A stretch of DNA of 64,000 bases from the NCBI GenBank assembly GCA_037447655.1, contig JBBHKE010002749.1:81669-145668 (forward strand). Reading direction: 5' to 3'. This DNA is from Zygnema cylindricum. Lineage: Eukaryota > Streptophyta > Zygnematophyceae > Zygnematales > Zygnemataceae. Under the pieces are notes generated by a model. That model worked only from the letters and a program-made list of their open reading frames with translations. It was not told where the DNA came from and did no database searches. Both the position numbers and the translations under genes were made by a program. This document shows, piece by piece, positions 21,796 to 33,402 of this stretch; within the stretch, counting starts at the first letter, position 1; each line of letters begins with the position of its first letter.

Positions 21796-22963
21796 TGTTG
21801 AAATAAAAGTATTTTCTGGTCTGTATTATTGATAGAAAAGAGCTCAGGCAGTCTGCCTCTAACTCCTTTCTCCAAGCCCCCACACTTATTGTAGTCACTG
21901 AAGGCTGGATAGGGAGCAAAAGCCATGGCTGCCTAGACACTCTAGAAAGACAAGGAGTAGTTTTGGTAGTTTTACCAAAAAAAAATGAGATTGACACAGT
22001 CAGGATTTGATCATGGTACCTACGGTCTGTCAATCTGCCTATATCCGTTAGCTTTAGCCTATAGACTAGGTTCAGTGCTGAGATAATACGGTTTGATAAA
22101 ATCTTAAAGGTTAACACGACGACTAAATCATTTAACGTAACAAACAAGATTCTCAACACACAGATTTAGTCAGATTTAGTATGAATTAGGATACTGCACA
22201 AAACAAATGTGCGCTATATTTATTTCGACGGCTATAATTAAAAGTTGGTCTTAATCGGACAACCATGGTAGAAGCCGAAATCGCTAAGTGGGTATTTTGG
22301 CATTTTTCAAACACCTCCACTCCGGATGGCACGTGGCAATATCTTACGCGTTTGTGGAATCTCTGGGGCACACGATAACAAGTCTGGATATGAGAGATGT
22401 CACCGTCATAGACATGCCGTACAAATGTCGTACAAAAGGTACTCCAGCAGCTGTACTTTTTGTACGGTAAAGTCCTCTGATTGGTGGTGTACCTCAGTAT
22501 TAGGGGGTTTAAAGTGAGGTTAGCACTTAGAAAAATAGTAGGTAGACCCCTCTCTCTTATATAGCTTTTTTACAAAAGGTCAACTTTGACCCTTCATAAC
22601 TTACTTGTCAGGTGAGCACATTCAGAGATTATTTTTGTTGCGGACTCAAGGGAGTCTACGCTACATAGTGGTGTAGTCGATCAGAGTCTTTGCCTGCAAA
22701 GGTGGCTGCATTTCTATGGGAAAGTCATTTCTATTGGAAAGTCAAAGTAGGTGAATGTGTCCAAAACTCATATTCTAACTTTGCATTCTGTGGTGGAACT
22801 GAGCAAACAGAAAGTCTTATTTCACAGAGGGTGTAGTTGTTATAGAGTTGTGATTGTCAAGTGGTCAATCATTTGGGTTTGTATCAACTTGGAGTCGGCA
22901 CGAACAAGATAAGCTTCTTGAGAGCTGACTACTTTGAGGAACAATAGAGGTCTCAGAGTTACA
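21796..22963 (+). mobile_element. C1 5' LTR
   Basis: 1168 bp, TGTTGAAATAAAAGTATTTT to ...GAGTTACA, followed by CGTTATGGGCCCAAC, a primer site with two changes. The antisense tRNA-like module lies at about 21993-22068 with a strong box A (TAGTCTATAGGCTAAAGC), a box B variant and a T9 run 3' of it. Confidence 0.85.
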
Positions 22964-24120
22964 CGTTATGGGCCCAACATATAGGGTGCCTATGTTTCAT
23001 GGAACAGACTTCACTTATAGGGAGTTTACGAGGAAGGGATCACTTTTCGAAAAGCACTTATGGGGAATTGTTTTGGGACAATTAAGGTGTCCGCCACCGA
23101 GCTTCGGTGAAACTCACTATAAAGATTCATTTGGGGCTCCCTAAAACACCAACGGAATTTGAAATAAAACGAAAGGTGATGGGAAAATAATTGCCATGGA
23201 AGGGGGAAAAGGGGAGAAAGGAAAAGGAACACCTATGATGAGGGGAGCTAGGCTCTCGGCTATGGTCCCACTTGTAGGGGTTATAACTAAAACTGAAGAA
23301 ACTAACAGTAGAATTTGGGAGTATAAAAACACTATAGCAAAACATCTTATACTTAGAAATGTGTCTGAGTCCATAGCTATCACTCTTTTAAATCTAACGA
23401 AGTCTTCAGAAATCTAGGAAACACCAAGGAAAATTTATAAGAGTGAAACTATACAGATGCAGCAGTTGGTAAAACATGAAATAGGGGCCTATGTTTATAA
23501 AGGCGGTAGCATGAACGAGTTTTGCAATGATATTGCTACGTTATATGTCGAGCTTTGTTAGTGCATGATATGTAGAATCGAAGGAGAGAAAGATTAACAC
23601 ACTAATTATGAAACTCCCAAATGAGTACAAAAACATCATTAACTGTATGCAGGAAATGGATAGCTCCTCATGGACTTGGAGCATTACCATAGGGATAATT
23701 CTTGTGAGGGAAAGCACTTTGGAGTTTCGTAGGGGAAGTAACAGGGTGAATGCACTATCAGTTGGTGGTGATTACAAGAAGCGTGATGAGAGGAACGGCG
23801 GTGACCAGCGGAAGCGTGATGAGAGGAAGAAAGACAAAGGTAAACCTTATCGGAATTTTGGTGGAAAGAGAGGGAGAGGTAAAGAAATGGGAGCTTTGAA
23901 AATGGGGGTTTGCTTCTTTTGTAGGGAGCCGGTCACTATATGGAGGAGTGTCCTTGTCTGGAAGAAATTAGAAGTTGGAATGTTGATGAGGAGGAACATG
24001 GGGAAGAGGAGAACGAGGATGAAGATATTTTTGAGCTTCTCCGCATCGGTAATATGGGGAAGAAAGAAAAACACACAGAAATTTAACGAAAGCAACAGTG
24101 TGCTTTTTGAGGTATAAGGG
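22964..24120 (+). pseudogene. C1 gag
   Basis: Gag from the primer site (PSF then GTDFTY) through open stretches at 23196-23417 (KGTPMMRGARLSAMVPLVGV, NTIAKHLILR) and 23608-24117 (MKLPNEYKNIINCMQEM, a basic GGDYKKRDERNGG tail). The zinc knuckle starts CFFCREP but a missing base shifts the frame before its His and last Cys (about 23928-23945). Close relative of the E gag at 33383. Confidence 0.8.
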
Positions 24121-24288
24121 AATTAAAGAGAGAGGAGAAACTTGAGGGAGTTCAAATTATTGAAGATGGTTTCATAGATATTTGGAAACAAAAAACTGGT
24201 CGAAAAATAAGACTTCAACGGATTCCAAGGAAACGGGAGAAGTAAATCTATAGGGGGCTCTAAAAGATAAAGGAGAAGAGGTATATTT

Positions 24289-24628
24289 GAAACTCTGTGT
24301 GCTCCATTGCCCACAGAAATCCCAGATCCAAAAAAATCTTATCTAGATAGTGCCAACTCCAAGTTGATATAAACCCAAATGACTAACCCCTTGACAATCA
24401 CAAACCCTGTATAGCTTCAGCCCTGTGAAATAAGACTTTTTATTTGCTTAGTTCCACCACAGAATGCAAAGTTAGAATATGAGTTTTGGACTCATTCACC
24501 CACTTTGACTTTCCCTTAGAAATGCAGCCACCTTGGCAAGCAAAAACTCTGACCGACTACACCCTTGTGTAGCTTCGACTCGCGTGAGTCTGCAGCAAAA
24601 AGAATCACTGAAAATGGTCAAGTAAACT
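24289..24628 (-). mobile_element. Inverted fragment of a C-type LTR 3' end
   Basis: The reverse complement reproduces the last ~340 bases of the C/E LTRs (TTCTTTTTGCTGC, GAAAGTCAAAGTGGGTGAAT, TTTGCATTCTGTGGTGGAAC, ending ...GAGTTTCA). It sits in the opposite orientation inside C1, between its gag and its 3' end, so the pol region was lost in a rearrangement rather than a simple deletion. Confidence 0.75.
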
Positions 24629-24749
24629 GAGGGTATTTTTTTAAACTTTTATGAAATGAAAAGGAAAAAGAAAAGAAAAAAAAATGTTTGTTTTTGTTGT
24701 GTTATTAAGTGTGAGTTGAAAGAAATAGTAGACTAGAAAATAAGGAGAG

Positions 24750-25811
24750 TGTTGAAATTTAAGTATTTTTTGGTCTGTATTAAAGATAGAAAAGAGTAGA
24801 GGCAGTTTGCCTCTAACTCCCTTCTCCAAGCCCCCACACTTGTTGTAGTCACTAAAGGATAGATAGGGAGCTAGTGCTATGGCTGCCTAGGCACTCTAAA
24901 GAGAAAGGTAGTAGCTTTGGTAGTTTTACCAAAAAAAAATTGATTAACACAGTCAGGATTTGATCCTGGTACCTACGATCTTTCAATCTGCCTATAGCCG
25001 TTAGCTTTAGCCTATAGACTAGGACAAGTGTTGAGATGATAGGGTTTGATAAAATCTTAAAGATTAACACGTCGACTAAATCATTTAACGTAACAAATAA
25101 GATTCTCAGCACAAAGATTTAGGTAGATTTAGTACGAATTAGGATACTTCACGAAACAAATATGCGGTATATTTATTTCGACGGCTATAATTATAATCCG
25201 GTCTTAATCGGACGGCCATGGTAAAAGCCGATATCGCAGAGTGGGCGTTTTGGCGTTTTTCGGTCTCCTCTACTCCGGATGGCAAATGGCAACATCTTAC
25301 GCGTTTGCGGAATCTTCGGGGTGCACGATATTAAGTCCGGATATGACAGATGTCACCGTCATGGACATGCCGTACAAATATCGTACAAAAGGTACTCCGG
25401 CACGTGTATTTTATCTACGGTACACTCATTTGATTGGTGTCGTACCTCAGCAGTAGGGGGTTTAGAGTGGGGTTGGGCACTTAGAAAAAAGTAGGTAGAC
25501 CCCTCTCTCCCAAAGAGCTCTACACAATGATGTAGTCGTTCATATTTTTTGCTTGCGAGGGTGGCTGCATTTATATAGGAAAGTCAAAGTGGAATGTGTC
25601 CAAAACTCATTTTCTAACTTTGCATTCTGTGGTGGAATTGAGCACACAGAAAGTTTTAATTCACAAGGGTGAAGTTGTATCGGGGCTCTGATTGTCAAAG
25701 GGTCAATCATTTGGGTTTGTATCAACTTGGAGCTGGCACTAACTAGAAAAGCTTCTTTGGATCTGCGAATTTTGTGGGGGAATGGACCCTATAGAGTTTC
25801 AGCTAGTACCA
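24750..25811 (+). mobile_element. C1 3' LTR
   Basis: 1062 bp, preceded by polypurine-like AAAATAAGGAGAG. The antisense tRNA-like module is at 24946-25021: box B GGATCAAATCC (24956-24966), box A TAGTCTATAGGCTAAAGC, and a T9 run. Confidence 0.88.
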
Positions 25812-26640
25812 TTTAGGAGCTCCAGTTTGCCGAGCAAAGGCTAGAGGACAACACTTACAAAGGGGGAAAAATGTTAGATTACTATAATGATCTCTATTGT
25901 TTGTATATGGAGATGGAGAGTGTCGGGTCGACAGTTACAATGAAGATGAAGGTCAACACCCTCATCATAAAGTTGCCTGATGAGTATGAGAATATAGTGT
26001 ACCGAGTGTAGGAAATGGATGACATTCAGAGAGGAGGAAAGAGCATTCAAGCTCTAGCCCCCGGAACGGACCGGTGGGGGAAGGATTCAAGGAAGCCGTA
26101 CAACGGCTTCAAAGGAGAGAAAGATAAATTTGGAGGAGTGAGGTACCAGTGTACCGAGTGTAGGAAATGGATGACATTCAGAGAGGAGGAAAGAGCATTC
26201 AAGCTCTAGCCCCCGGAACGGACCGGTGGGGGAAGGATTCAAGGAGCCGTACAACGGCTTCAAAGGAGAGAAAGATAAATTTGGAGGAGTGAGGTACCAA
26301 AAGGGTCTTTGTCATTTCTGCAAGAAGCCGGGACACTTCATAGCAGATTGTACCAAGTTGTCAAAGTTGAGGCTTCAAGAAAACCGTGGAGGGGGTACTT
26401 TCGGAGGAAAGAAGAAGGCATTTGTGGTCACACAAGTGAAGTGGGAGATCGAGGAGGGCGAGTCCTCTGAGAAGGAAGATAGGGAGCTCCTTCTTGACGA
26501 GAATCTGGAGGAGAAGCAGATCCCTCGAAAACAGAAGTGTGCTCTATGAGCCATTCAGGAAGCTGCACAAGAAAGATGGATCATCGATTCAGGTGCATCC
26601 ATGCATGTGTCGTGATGGGCACCTCTTTACCAAGCTAAGA
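25812..26640 (+). pseudogene. B1 gag, third segment (copy 1)
   Basis: Continues B1 gag after C1: LEDNTYKGGKML, MEMESVGSTVTMKMKV, KLPDEYENIVYRV, then a basic region and zinc knuckle CHFCKKPGHFIADC (about 26311-26352, intact CX2CX4HX4C). A 152-bp tandem duplication (25996-26147, 26148-26299) repeats the linker and introduces stops. Protease starts with an intact DSG (about 26587-26595), followed two codons later by a 2-bp loss relative to B2. Confidence 0.8.
25996..26299 (+). repeat. 152-bp tandem duplication in B1 gag
   Basis: AGTGTACCGAGTGTAGG through GGAGTGAGGTACC occurs twice. It is also present in the second long copy (36168-36471), so it is older than the 4.84-kb duplication. Confidence 0.85.
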
Positions 26641-27183
26641 AAGATTCCTATTGTAGAGATAAAGTATGGAGATGGGAGAGTAGTTGTTATAGATCTAGTG
26701 GGTTCGGTAGATCTCAAAGTCTTAGTGATGTGTAAGACTTATATACTCACTTTCTCAAATGTACTCTACATTCCTCCAATGAGTAAAAATCTTGTCTCTA
26801 CGTCTGTGTTAGATGATAAGGAGTTTGATAACTTCACTAAAATGGGAGTCTTTACAGCTAAGTATGCGGATAAAGTTTACTTCACAGCAGAAAAGTGTAG
26901 CCAAGGCATGTTTAGGCTTAACCTGAGTAATGAAAAGAATAATGCTTACAATGTTGGTGTCCCAAACATGATGATGTGGCATAAGCAGTTGGGGCATGAG
27001 CATTTTGATAGGCTGAGGGAAATGAAAAAGCTTGGGGTAGTAGAAGGGATTCAGTTTGGGGACAATGATATGATCGATGATTGTAGTGGCTGTGCCCAAG
27101 GAAAGGCTCATAGACTCCCCTTTCCCAAAACTGCCACATATAGAGGTGAGAAAATACTAGATCTGGTCCCCACGAATATTTAG
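26600..27183 (+). pseudogene. B1 protease remnant and GAG-pre-integrase (copy 1)
   Basis: After the 2-bp loss the frame reads CRDGHLFTKLRKIPIVEIKY, VLYIPPMSKNLVSTS, then the HHCC finger WHKQLGHEHFDRLREM ... CSGCAQGKAHRLPF. It ends at a TAG in place of the Trp of the IWGP motif; the first catalytic Asp of integrase is Asn (VPTNI). Non-functional. Confidence 0.82.
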
Positions 27184-28036
27184 GGACCGGCAAAGGTACC
27201 TTCGGTCGGAGGAAAGAGGTATATGTTGACAATTACTGATGAAAGATCTAAATACTCTATAGTCTACTTCCTAAAAACAAAGTCTGAAGCAGAAACTTAC
27301 TTGAAACAATATAAACCTTAAAGTGAGAAGTTGCACGGAACCCCCATTTAAAGGATAACGAGTGATAATGGAGGAGAATATACCTCTAACTAGTTTGAGG
27401 AATACTTGAGGGATGAGGGAGTTCAACATTCAGAAAACTGTACCGTATAATCCAAAACATAATGGGGTAGATGAGAGATTGAACTGGACTTTAAAAGATA
27501 GTGTATGAAGTATGTTGGCCGACAAGAAGGTAGGAAAAAGATTTTGGGCAGAGGCCATGAACTGTGTTAACTACATTAAGAATAGAGTCCTTACCTTAGA
27601 TGTGAAAGGAATGACACCTTATGGGAGATGGGTTGGAAGGAAACCAAATTTCTCTCACCTGAAAATATTTGGTAGTCAAGTTTACAGTCTTGACACGGAC
27701 AAGAAAAATTGGAAACTAGATGCGAAAGGGAAACCTGTATATTTTGTGGGATATGATGAGGATGTCAAAGGATATAGAGTCTATGACTTAGCAAAACAAA
27801 ATATCATTCTGGTAAAACACCTAGTTGTCATGGATGAAGGGAAGTCATTTGATCCTTTCAAATATACAATAAAAATAAGAATCAGTTTTGAGTCCAAGAG
27901 TGAGGAGAACTTGGATCCTCCCGAAAGGGACATGAGTGAAAAAGTAATTACACATTCTGGCAAATCCAATATGGAGGAGGTATATCGAAATCTCCCCATA
28001 TCGCTATTCAATTCAAGGAGGAGGGGAAGGAGCTAA
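27184..28036 (+). pseudogene. B1 integrase (copy 1)
   Basis: Fragments VGGKRYMLTITDE, SDNGGEYTSN and NGVDERLN in shifting frames, then a 174-codon open stretch from 27512 (MLADKKVGKRFWAEAMNCVN, IKNRVLTLDVKGMTPYGRW, GYDEDVKGYRVYDLAKQN). This is the copia integrase C-terminal part and linker, broken by stops and one frameshift near 27430. Confidence 0.8.
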
Positions 28037-29250
28037 AACAAGCTTCCATGGATAGGGGAGCCGAGGAGACAGTTAATAGGAACCTGAGCCTTTCCTCCAT
28101 TCCAGCTTCAGACTTTGAGGGAGGACGAAGAAGCAGGAAAATGCTACTAGAAAGACAGGTTGCTCACAAGGTAACTGACATGACTCACCCTGATTAGCCC
28201 CAATCATACTTAGAGGCAATGGACAGTCCGAATAGAGAAAGATAGGTTAAAGCTATAAATAATGAAATGGCCTCCATTATGGAAGCGAATACTTCGTAGC
28301 TGGTTCACTGTCCTCAAGACAAAAAACCGATTGGGTTTAAATGGGTATTTAATCTGAAAACTAAACCTAGATTACACCATTGAAAAATATATGGCTCGGT
28401 TGGTAGCAAAGGGGTTCACCCAAAAAGAATAAATAGATTATGAGCAGACATTTGCTCTGGTGGTTCGGTTCCCATCAGTAAGGATTCTCCTCAGTTTAGC
28501 GGCAGCGGAAGACATGGAAATACACCAGAAGGATATAAAGACTGCCTTCCTCAATGGTGAACTAGAGGAAGAAATCTTCATGCGGCAACCACAGAGGTTT
28601 GTAGAGGAAGGAGAGGAGAGTAGAGTGTGCCGACTCATAAAGTCCTTATATGGTTTTCAAGCAGGCTCCCAGATAGTGGAATAAAAGACTAGATGAGTTT
28701 CTCACTAGTATACGATATATCCAGATCAGTTCCGACCATTCTATTTATATGTTTCAGGATGACAATAGTGCTTTTTTCATTGCAATTTATTTGGATGATT
28801 TGCTCGTGATAAGTAATTCAATAGAAAAGATAAATAACTTAAACAAAGATCTTAGAAGCAGATTTGGCATGAAGGACTTTACGGGAGGCAAGATACATTT
28901 TGGGAATTCAAATGGAAAGAGATAGGGGGAAAAAGATTATCAGACTTACTAAGAAAGAAGCCATAAGGAATATGCTTGAGAAATTCCAGATAGAAAAGAC
29001 CAACAATTTTACCACTCCCATAATTTGAAAAAAGTAAGTGATGGGAGTGTAGAAGGAGGAACGGTAATCTGAGAAGATCAGATGAGTCTAGAAGAGAGAT
29101 AGTTTATAAAGACAGTTCCTTTCAAGCAGGTTGTATGAAGCCTAATCTACTTTATAAACAGTACTGGGTCGGATATAGCCGCACCAGTTGGAGTCCTCAG
29201 TAGGATTCTTAATGATCCCAGGAAAAGAGATTGGGAGGCAGCTAAGAGAG
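28037..29250 (+). pseudogene. B1 reverse transcriptase (copy 1)
   Basis: RT opening IGFKWVFNLK (28333 on), fingers in 28460-28684 (MEIHQKDIKTAFLNGELEEE, SLYGFQAG), catalytic region YLDDLLV (about 28789-28809, a Leu variant of YVDD), then a degenerate thumb (28920-29250). There are several stops and frame changes. Confidence 0.8.
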
Positions 29251-29797
29251 TCATGAGATATCTGGTGGGAAACCAGAGATCAATGGTTGCATTTGGGAAG
29301 GGAGTACACTAATATCAATCCTTGGAGTGATGCCAGTTATGGGGATGCTCCTATGAGAAGATGCACTTCTAACTATGTGGGGAAAAAATGCTTGCAGTAG
29401 GAGTAGCAACCAACAAAAAGGTACTCTTCGTTGCTTTGTCAACTATGGAGGCTGAGTACATGGCCTCTTGCTCTGCTGTAAAAGAATTGATGTGGGTCAA
29501 GTCTTTGCTTGGTGAGCTTGGTCACCTTAAGAGTGGTGTGCAGATATTTTTTTGTAATAATCAGGCAGCAATCGCTATTTTTGCCAATCCTAAATATCAT
29601 TTTAAAGCTAGACACATGGACATTAGACTTAGCTTTGTTAAAGAGAAAGTAGAAAACAAAATAATCAATTTAGAGTACCGGAGTAGATAGCTAGATGGTG
29701 GCAGATATGATGATCAATCCTGTATTTTCCCCTAAGCTAATTTTCTGTAGGGAGAAGTGTGGTCTGAAATTGAAGATTGTCTAGAAAATAAGGGGAG
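29251..29797 (+). pseudogene. Chimeric B1/D RNase H
   Basis: To about 29470 this equals the second copy (39459-39640). Beyond that it switches to a D-type RNase H (KELMWVKSLLGELGHLKSG, FFCNNQAAIAIFANPKYHFK, FVKEKVENKIINLEY) ending at a PPT (AAAATAAGGGGAG) and LTR D. The switch inside a conserved phrase suggests homologous recombination between elements. Confidence 0.75.
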
Positions 29798-30841
29798 TGT
29801 AGAAATTGATGGTTCGTTTAGTATTTTCTAGGTCTAAAATAAAATGCAAAAAAGATGCCAAGGCAGTCTGCCTCTAACTTCTCTCTTTAACTCCCACACT
29901 TGTTGCAATCACTGAAATACGGAGATGAAGCTAGAGCCATGGCTGCCTATGCTATCTTGAGATATACGAGAGGTAGAATAGTTGATTTACTAAAAGTAAA
30001 GCTGTCTGATAAAGAATTTGATCCTTGTACCTACCGGCCGTCAAAGCAGCCGGTAGCCGGTTGCTCTATCTATTTGGTCTATGACTAATGTTAGAACATA
30101 CTGTGTTTGATAAATACTTAAATATTACTACGCTGACAAATTCATTTAACGGAACTATTTACACGATACATAGGTTTGGTTATGTAAATGTACGGATTAG
30201 GGTACGGACAACAAAACTAGTACAGCGCATATATTTCGATAGCGAAACGAATACCACGCATGTATTTATTACGGCTACGATTAAATCTGCATTTAATCAG
30301 ACAGTCGGAATGAATGCCGAGATCGCGAAAGAGGATTTCAGCGGTTTTTGGTCATCGCCGCCTCGGATGACACGTGGCTGAATGACATTGGATCGCGGCA
30401 TCTCCGAGGATTAAGGGAGAAAATCGAATATACCACGTGTCGACATTTAGGCCATCTCGTACAGTATTCCTACATAAAGTATACTGGTAGCTATTCTTTT
30501 GTGTATGGAAAAGAAATATGATTGGTTCCATACATCAGTAGATAGAGTTTGTGAGAGAGATAGTTGTTAGAAAAATTGGTAGATAGGACCCTCTCTCCTA
30601 GAGAGCTTTTGTATAAAAGGTCAACTTTGACCCTCCATAACTTACTGCTCAGATGAGAAAATTCATAGATTCTTTTTGCTATCAACTCAGAGGAGTCTTG
30701 TCCTCACAAGGGTGAAAGTGGTCAGAGTTTTTGTGTGCCATGGTGGCAGTTATTCTTGCTGAAACACAAAGGGGTCCGGGATATCCTAGAGGCTTTTTCC
30801 AAACTGTCCATTCTGAGACCTATGGAGGTCTCAGAGTTTCA
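29798..30841 (+). mobile_element. LTR D (3' LTR of a recombined element)
   Basis: 1044 bp, TGTAGAAATTGATGGTTCG to ...CAGAGTTTCA. It is followed directly by reverse-transcriptase sequence of another copia element, so the D element had inserted into that RT (candidate duplication AAGGA at 30842-30846, left partner lost). The antisense tRNA-like module is at about 30003-30084 with a long CTACCGGC/GCCGGTAG stem. Confidence 0.8.
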
Positions 30842-31588
30842 AAGGAGGAGTGATGATCTTAGATGAGGAGATGAGTATAGAGGAGAGAGAGTTTATGAAG
30901 TCAATCCCTTATAGAGAGGTCGTAGGAAGTTTAATATATTTTATGAACTGTACTAGGCCGGACATAGTCGCAGCAATTGGAGTACTCAGTAGGAGTCTTA
31001 ATGATCCTACGAAGAGAGATTGGGAGGCAGCCAAGAGAGTCATGAGATTCTGGTTGTAACCAGAGAATTATGGTTGCATTTGGGAGGGGAGCACACTGAT
31101 ATCACCACTTCGAGTGATGCCAGTTATGGGGATGCACCTATGAGAAGATGCACCTCTGGATATGTTTTGTATGTGGGGGGAGGTGCTTGCTGTTGGATCA
31201 GTAAGCAACAAAAAGTGGTTGCCCAGTCTACTATGGAGGCTGAGTATATGGCGTCTTGTTCTGCTGTAAAAAAACTAATGTGGGTGAAGTCATTTTGCAA
31301 GATCTGGGATATATGAAGCAAGGAGTGCATGAAATCTTTTGGATAATCAAGTTGAAATCGCAATTGCAGCCAATCTAAAACACCATTTCAAAGCAAAACA
31401 TATGGACATAAAATTGAGCTTCGTAAGAGAAAAAGTTGAAAATAAAATTTTAAATCTTGTGTATAGACCTGATGAAGAAATGGTGGCTGAAATGATGACC
31501 AAACCTGTGCCCTCTCCTAAATTAAAATATTGTAGGGAAAAATGAGAGTTGAAAGAAAAATTAAAATTAGACTAGAAAATAAGGCGAG
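30842..31588 (+). pseudogene. Copia RT thumb and RNase H fragment (element D')
   Basis: Open stretches 30850-31059 ([40 protein letters not shown]), 31020-31316 (SSDASYGDAPMRRCTSGY, STMEAEYMASCSAVKKLMWV) and 31339-31545 (HHFKAKHMDIKLSFVREKVE, MMTKPVPSPKLKYCREK). This is the 3' third of a pol gene with two frameshifts, followed by PPT and LTR D'. The upstream part is absent. Confidence 0.82.
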
Positions 31589-32305
31589 TGTTGAAATTAA
31601 TAGATTTCTAGAGTATTTTCTATGTTTAAATATGTTAGTATAAAAGAAAAGAAAAGGACGGGCAGCCTGCCTCCACCTCTCATCTCTCTAGCCCCCATAC
31701 TTGTTGTAGTCACTAAAGGATAGAGAGGGTGGTTGATCCATGGCTGCCTTAGTTCAACATGCAGTTGTTTTTTAGTAGGTTACTAAAAATATGCCTGAGG
31801 GATGCAGGATTTGATTCCGGTACCTGCGGTTCGTCAAGTTGGCCGATAGGTCAACTTTATCCTACAAGACTAGGACCAATGCTAAGTGATATAGTATGTG
31901 ATAGATATATATATATTTATGGAGGAACAAATCCATTTAACTCAAAGTGTATATGGCATGCATAAATACAGTTCTATGGAAGTAAAAAGAACGATTCTAT
32001 TTCGAAACAGATACCACGAAATTTTTTTCGACAGTGAAACAAATGTCGCGCAAGTATTTATAACGGCTATGATTGCGTCTCGCTGCAAATCCAACGGCGC
32101 ACATCATCGCCGAAATCTCGGAGTGGTCACTTTGGCGTTTTGTGACATGGCATGACTTGGAGCCACGTGGAGAGATGACATTCGGTCATGGGAATTCCGA
32201 GGAATGTACGGACGAGTGAAAAGCGGACACGCGTCCACTTAATAGCCTTATCGTATTTAGGCCGTACAAAAGGTACATCGGCAGTAGTACTTTTTAGTAC
32301 GGTAC
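31589..32305 (+). mobile_element. LTR D', truncated by LTR E
   Basis: 717 bp, starts TGTTGAAATTAATAGATTTC. It is cut at 32305 by the start of LTR E. The antisense tRNA-like module spans about 31800-31872, with box B-like GGAATCAAATCC (31807-31818) and box A-like TAGTCTTGTAGGATAAAG. Confidence 0.8.
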
Positions 32306-33402
32306 TGTTGAAATTTATGTATTTTCTAGGTATGTATTGGAAAAATAAATAGAGTGTTAAAAAGAGGTGAATAATAGTTCACTTCTATATTTTAGTTTGA
32401 ATGTAAAGAGAGAGAAAGAGAGGACCAAAGGCACGCCATGGTTGCTGCATCATTTTGAAAGAGGCAGAATGAAATAGAAAGTATTTTACTAGTTTTAGCA
32501 AAATACTGCCCTTGGCCGGATTTGAACCAGGGTCTGTAGGCTGCTTAATAGACCAATGTCTTATCCATTATGTCACTAACGAAACGGTACACGTGGAACG
32601 TTTTACGCATATTTAGCTATTGATTCAAAGGACTAATTCGCAACAGACTAACGAAAACGCGCATTAATCAATTCATGCATGGAAGCGAATCGAAGCCCTA
32701 TAAATACAACTGATCAGACGGCCACCATTATAGCCGCCACCCGCAATAAGCTTTTAGTGGCCTTTGGGGATAGTGTCACGCGGTGCCACGTGGGGCCATA
32801 TTATTTGACACCGGAGAAGATGGGAGGAGGAACCATGGCTCCCGATTTGGCACATGTCACCTTGTAGACCATGTCGTACAATGGTCGTACAATAAGTACA
32901 TCGCCCATCGTACCTTCTTGTACTATATAGTGTTCCTATTGGACTAGGGTTTAGTAGTAGGTAGTCATGAGTAGGCAGACTAAGACTTAGTGATATTTCG
33001 GTACCCCTCTCTAAAAGAGCTTGTAACTATAAAGGTCATCTTTGACCAGCCATAACTATGCTCGTGTGAGCAAGTTCAATGATTTTTTTTTGCTGCGGAC
33101 TCAGGGGAGTCTAGGCTCCACCAGGGTGTAGTCGGTTAGAGGTTTTTGTGTGTTAGGGTGGCACTTATTCAGTGGGAAAGTCAAAGTGGGGAATACTGTC
33201 CAAAACACATATTCAAGCTTTGCATTCTGTGGTGGAACTGAGCACACACAAGGTCTTATCTTCACAGGGATGAAGTTGTATTGGGGTTTTGATTATCAAG
33301 GGATCATTCATTTAGGTTGATATCAACTTGGAGTCGGCACTATCTAGATTAGTTTTTTTTGGATCTACGAATTCTATGGGCAATGGAGCCCATAGAATTT
33401 CA
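32306..33402 (+). mobile_element. LTR E (5' LTR of element E)
   Basis: 1097 bp, TGTTGAAATTTATGTATTTT to ...GAATTTCA, followed by an exact GGTTATGGGCCCACC primer site. Candidate left duplication GGTAC (32301-32305). The start codon of gag is 20 bases inside the LTR end. Confidence 0.85.
32505..32585 (-). other. tRNA-Arg-derived module in LTR E (best preserved)
   Basis: The minus strand reads TGACATAATGGATAAGACAT, then TGGTCTA, then box B GGTTCAAATCC (32518-32528, exact consensus). The first block closely follows the box A/D-arm and anticodon-arm start of eukaryotic tRNA-Arg genes as I remember them (TAATGGATAAG, TTGGTCT). The acceptor stem and part of the D stem do not pair, and a T4 run (TATTTTGC) follows. 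It is tRNA-derived, not a functional tRNA gene. Confidence 0.6.

Larger units (their letters stand above)
21796..25811 (+). mobile_element. Copia subfamily C element C1, internally deleted
   Basis: 5' LTR 21796-22963 and 3' LTR 24750-25811. The target duplication is GCTGG (21791-21795) versus GCTAG (25812-25816), one mismatch. The host gag reads continuously across it. The interior retains only gag plus an inverted LTR fragment; protease, integrase and RT are missing. Confidence 0.85.
24629..29470 (+). repeat. 4.84-kb direct duplication, copy 1
   Basis: Base-for-base parallel to 34801-39640 (offset 10172), with only a handful of differences (for example near 28380, 28992, and A-run lengths near 29387). 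It covers the C1 3' end, its 3' LTR and B1 gag-pol to mid RNase H. Edges are abrupt: the left at GAGGGTATTTTT, the right inside RNase H at GTACATGGCCTCTTG. Confidence 0.93.

Noticed and set aside
32505-32585. A functional tRNA-Arg gene on the minus strand
   Set aside because: Box A, box B and part of the anticodon arm are tRNA-like, but the acceptor stem does not pair, the D stem is broken and the anticodon position is inconsistent. Kept only as a tRNA-derived module of the LTR.
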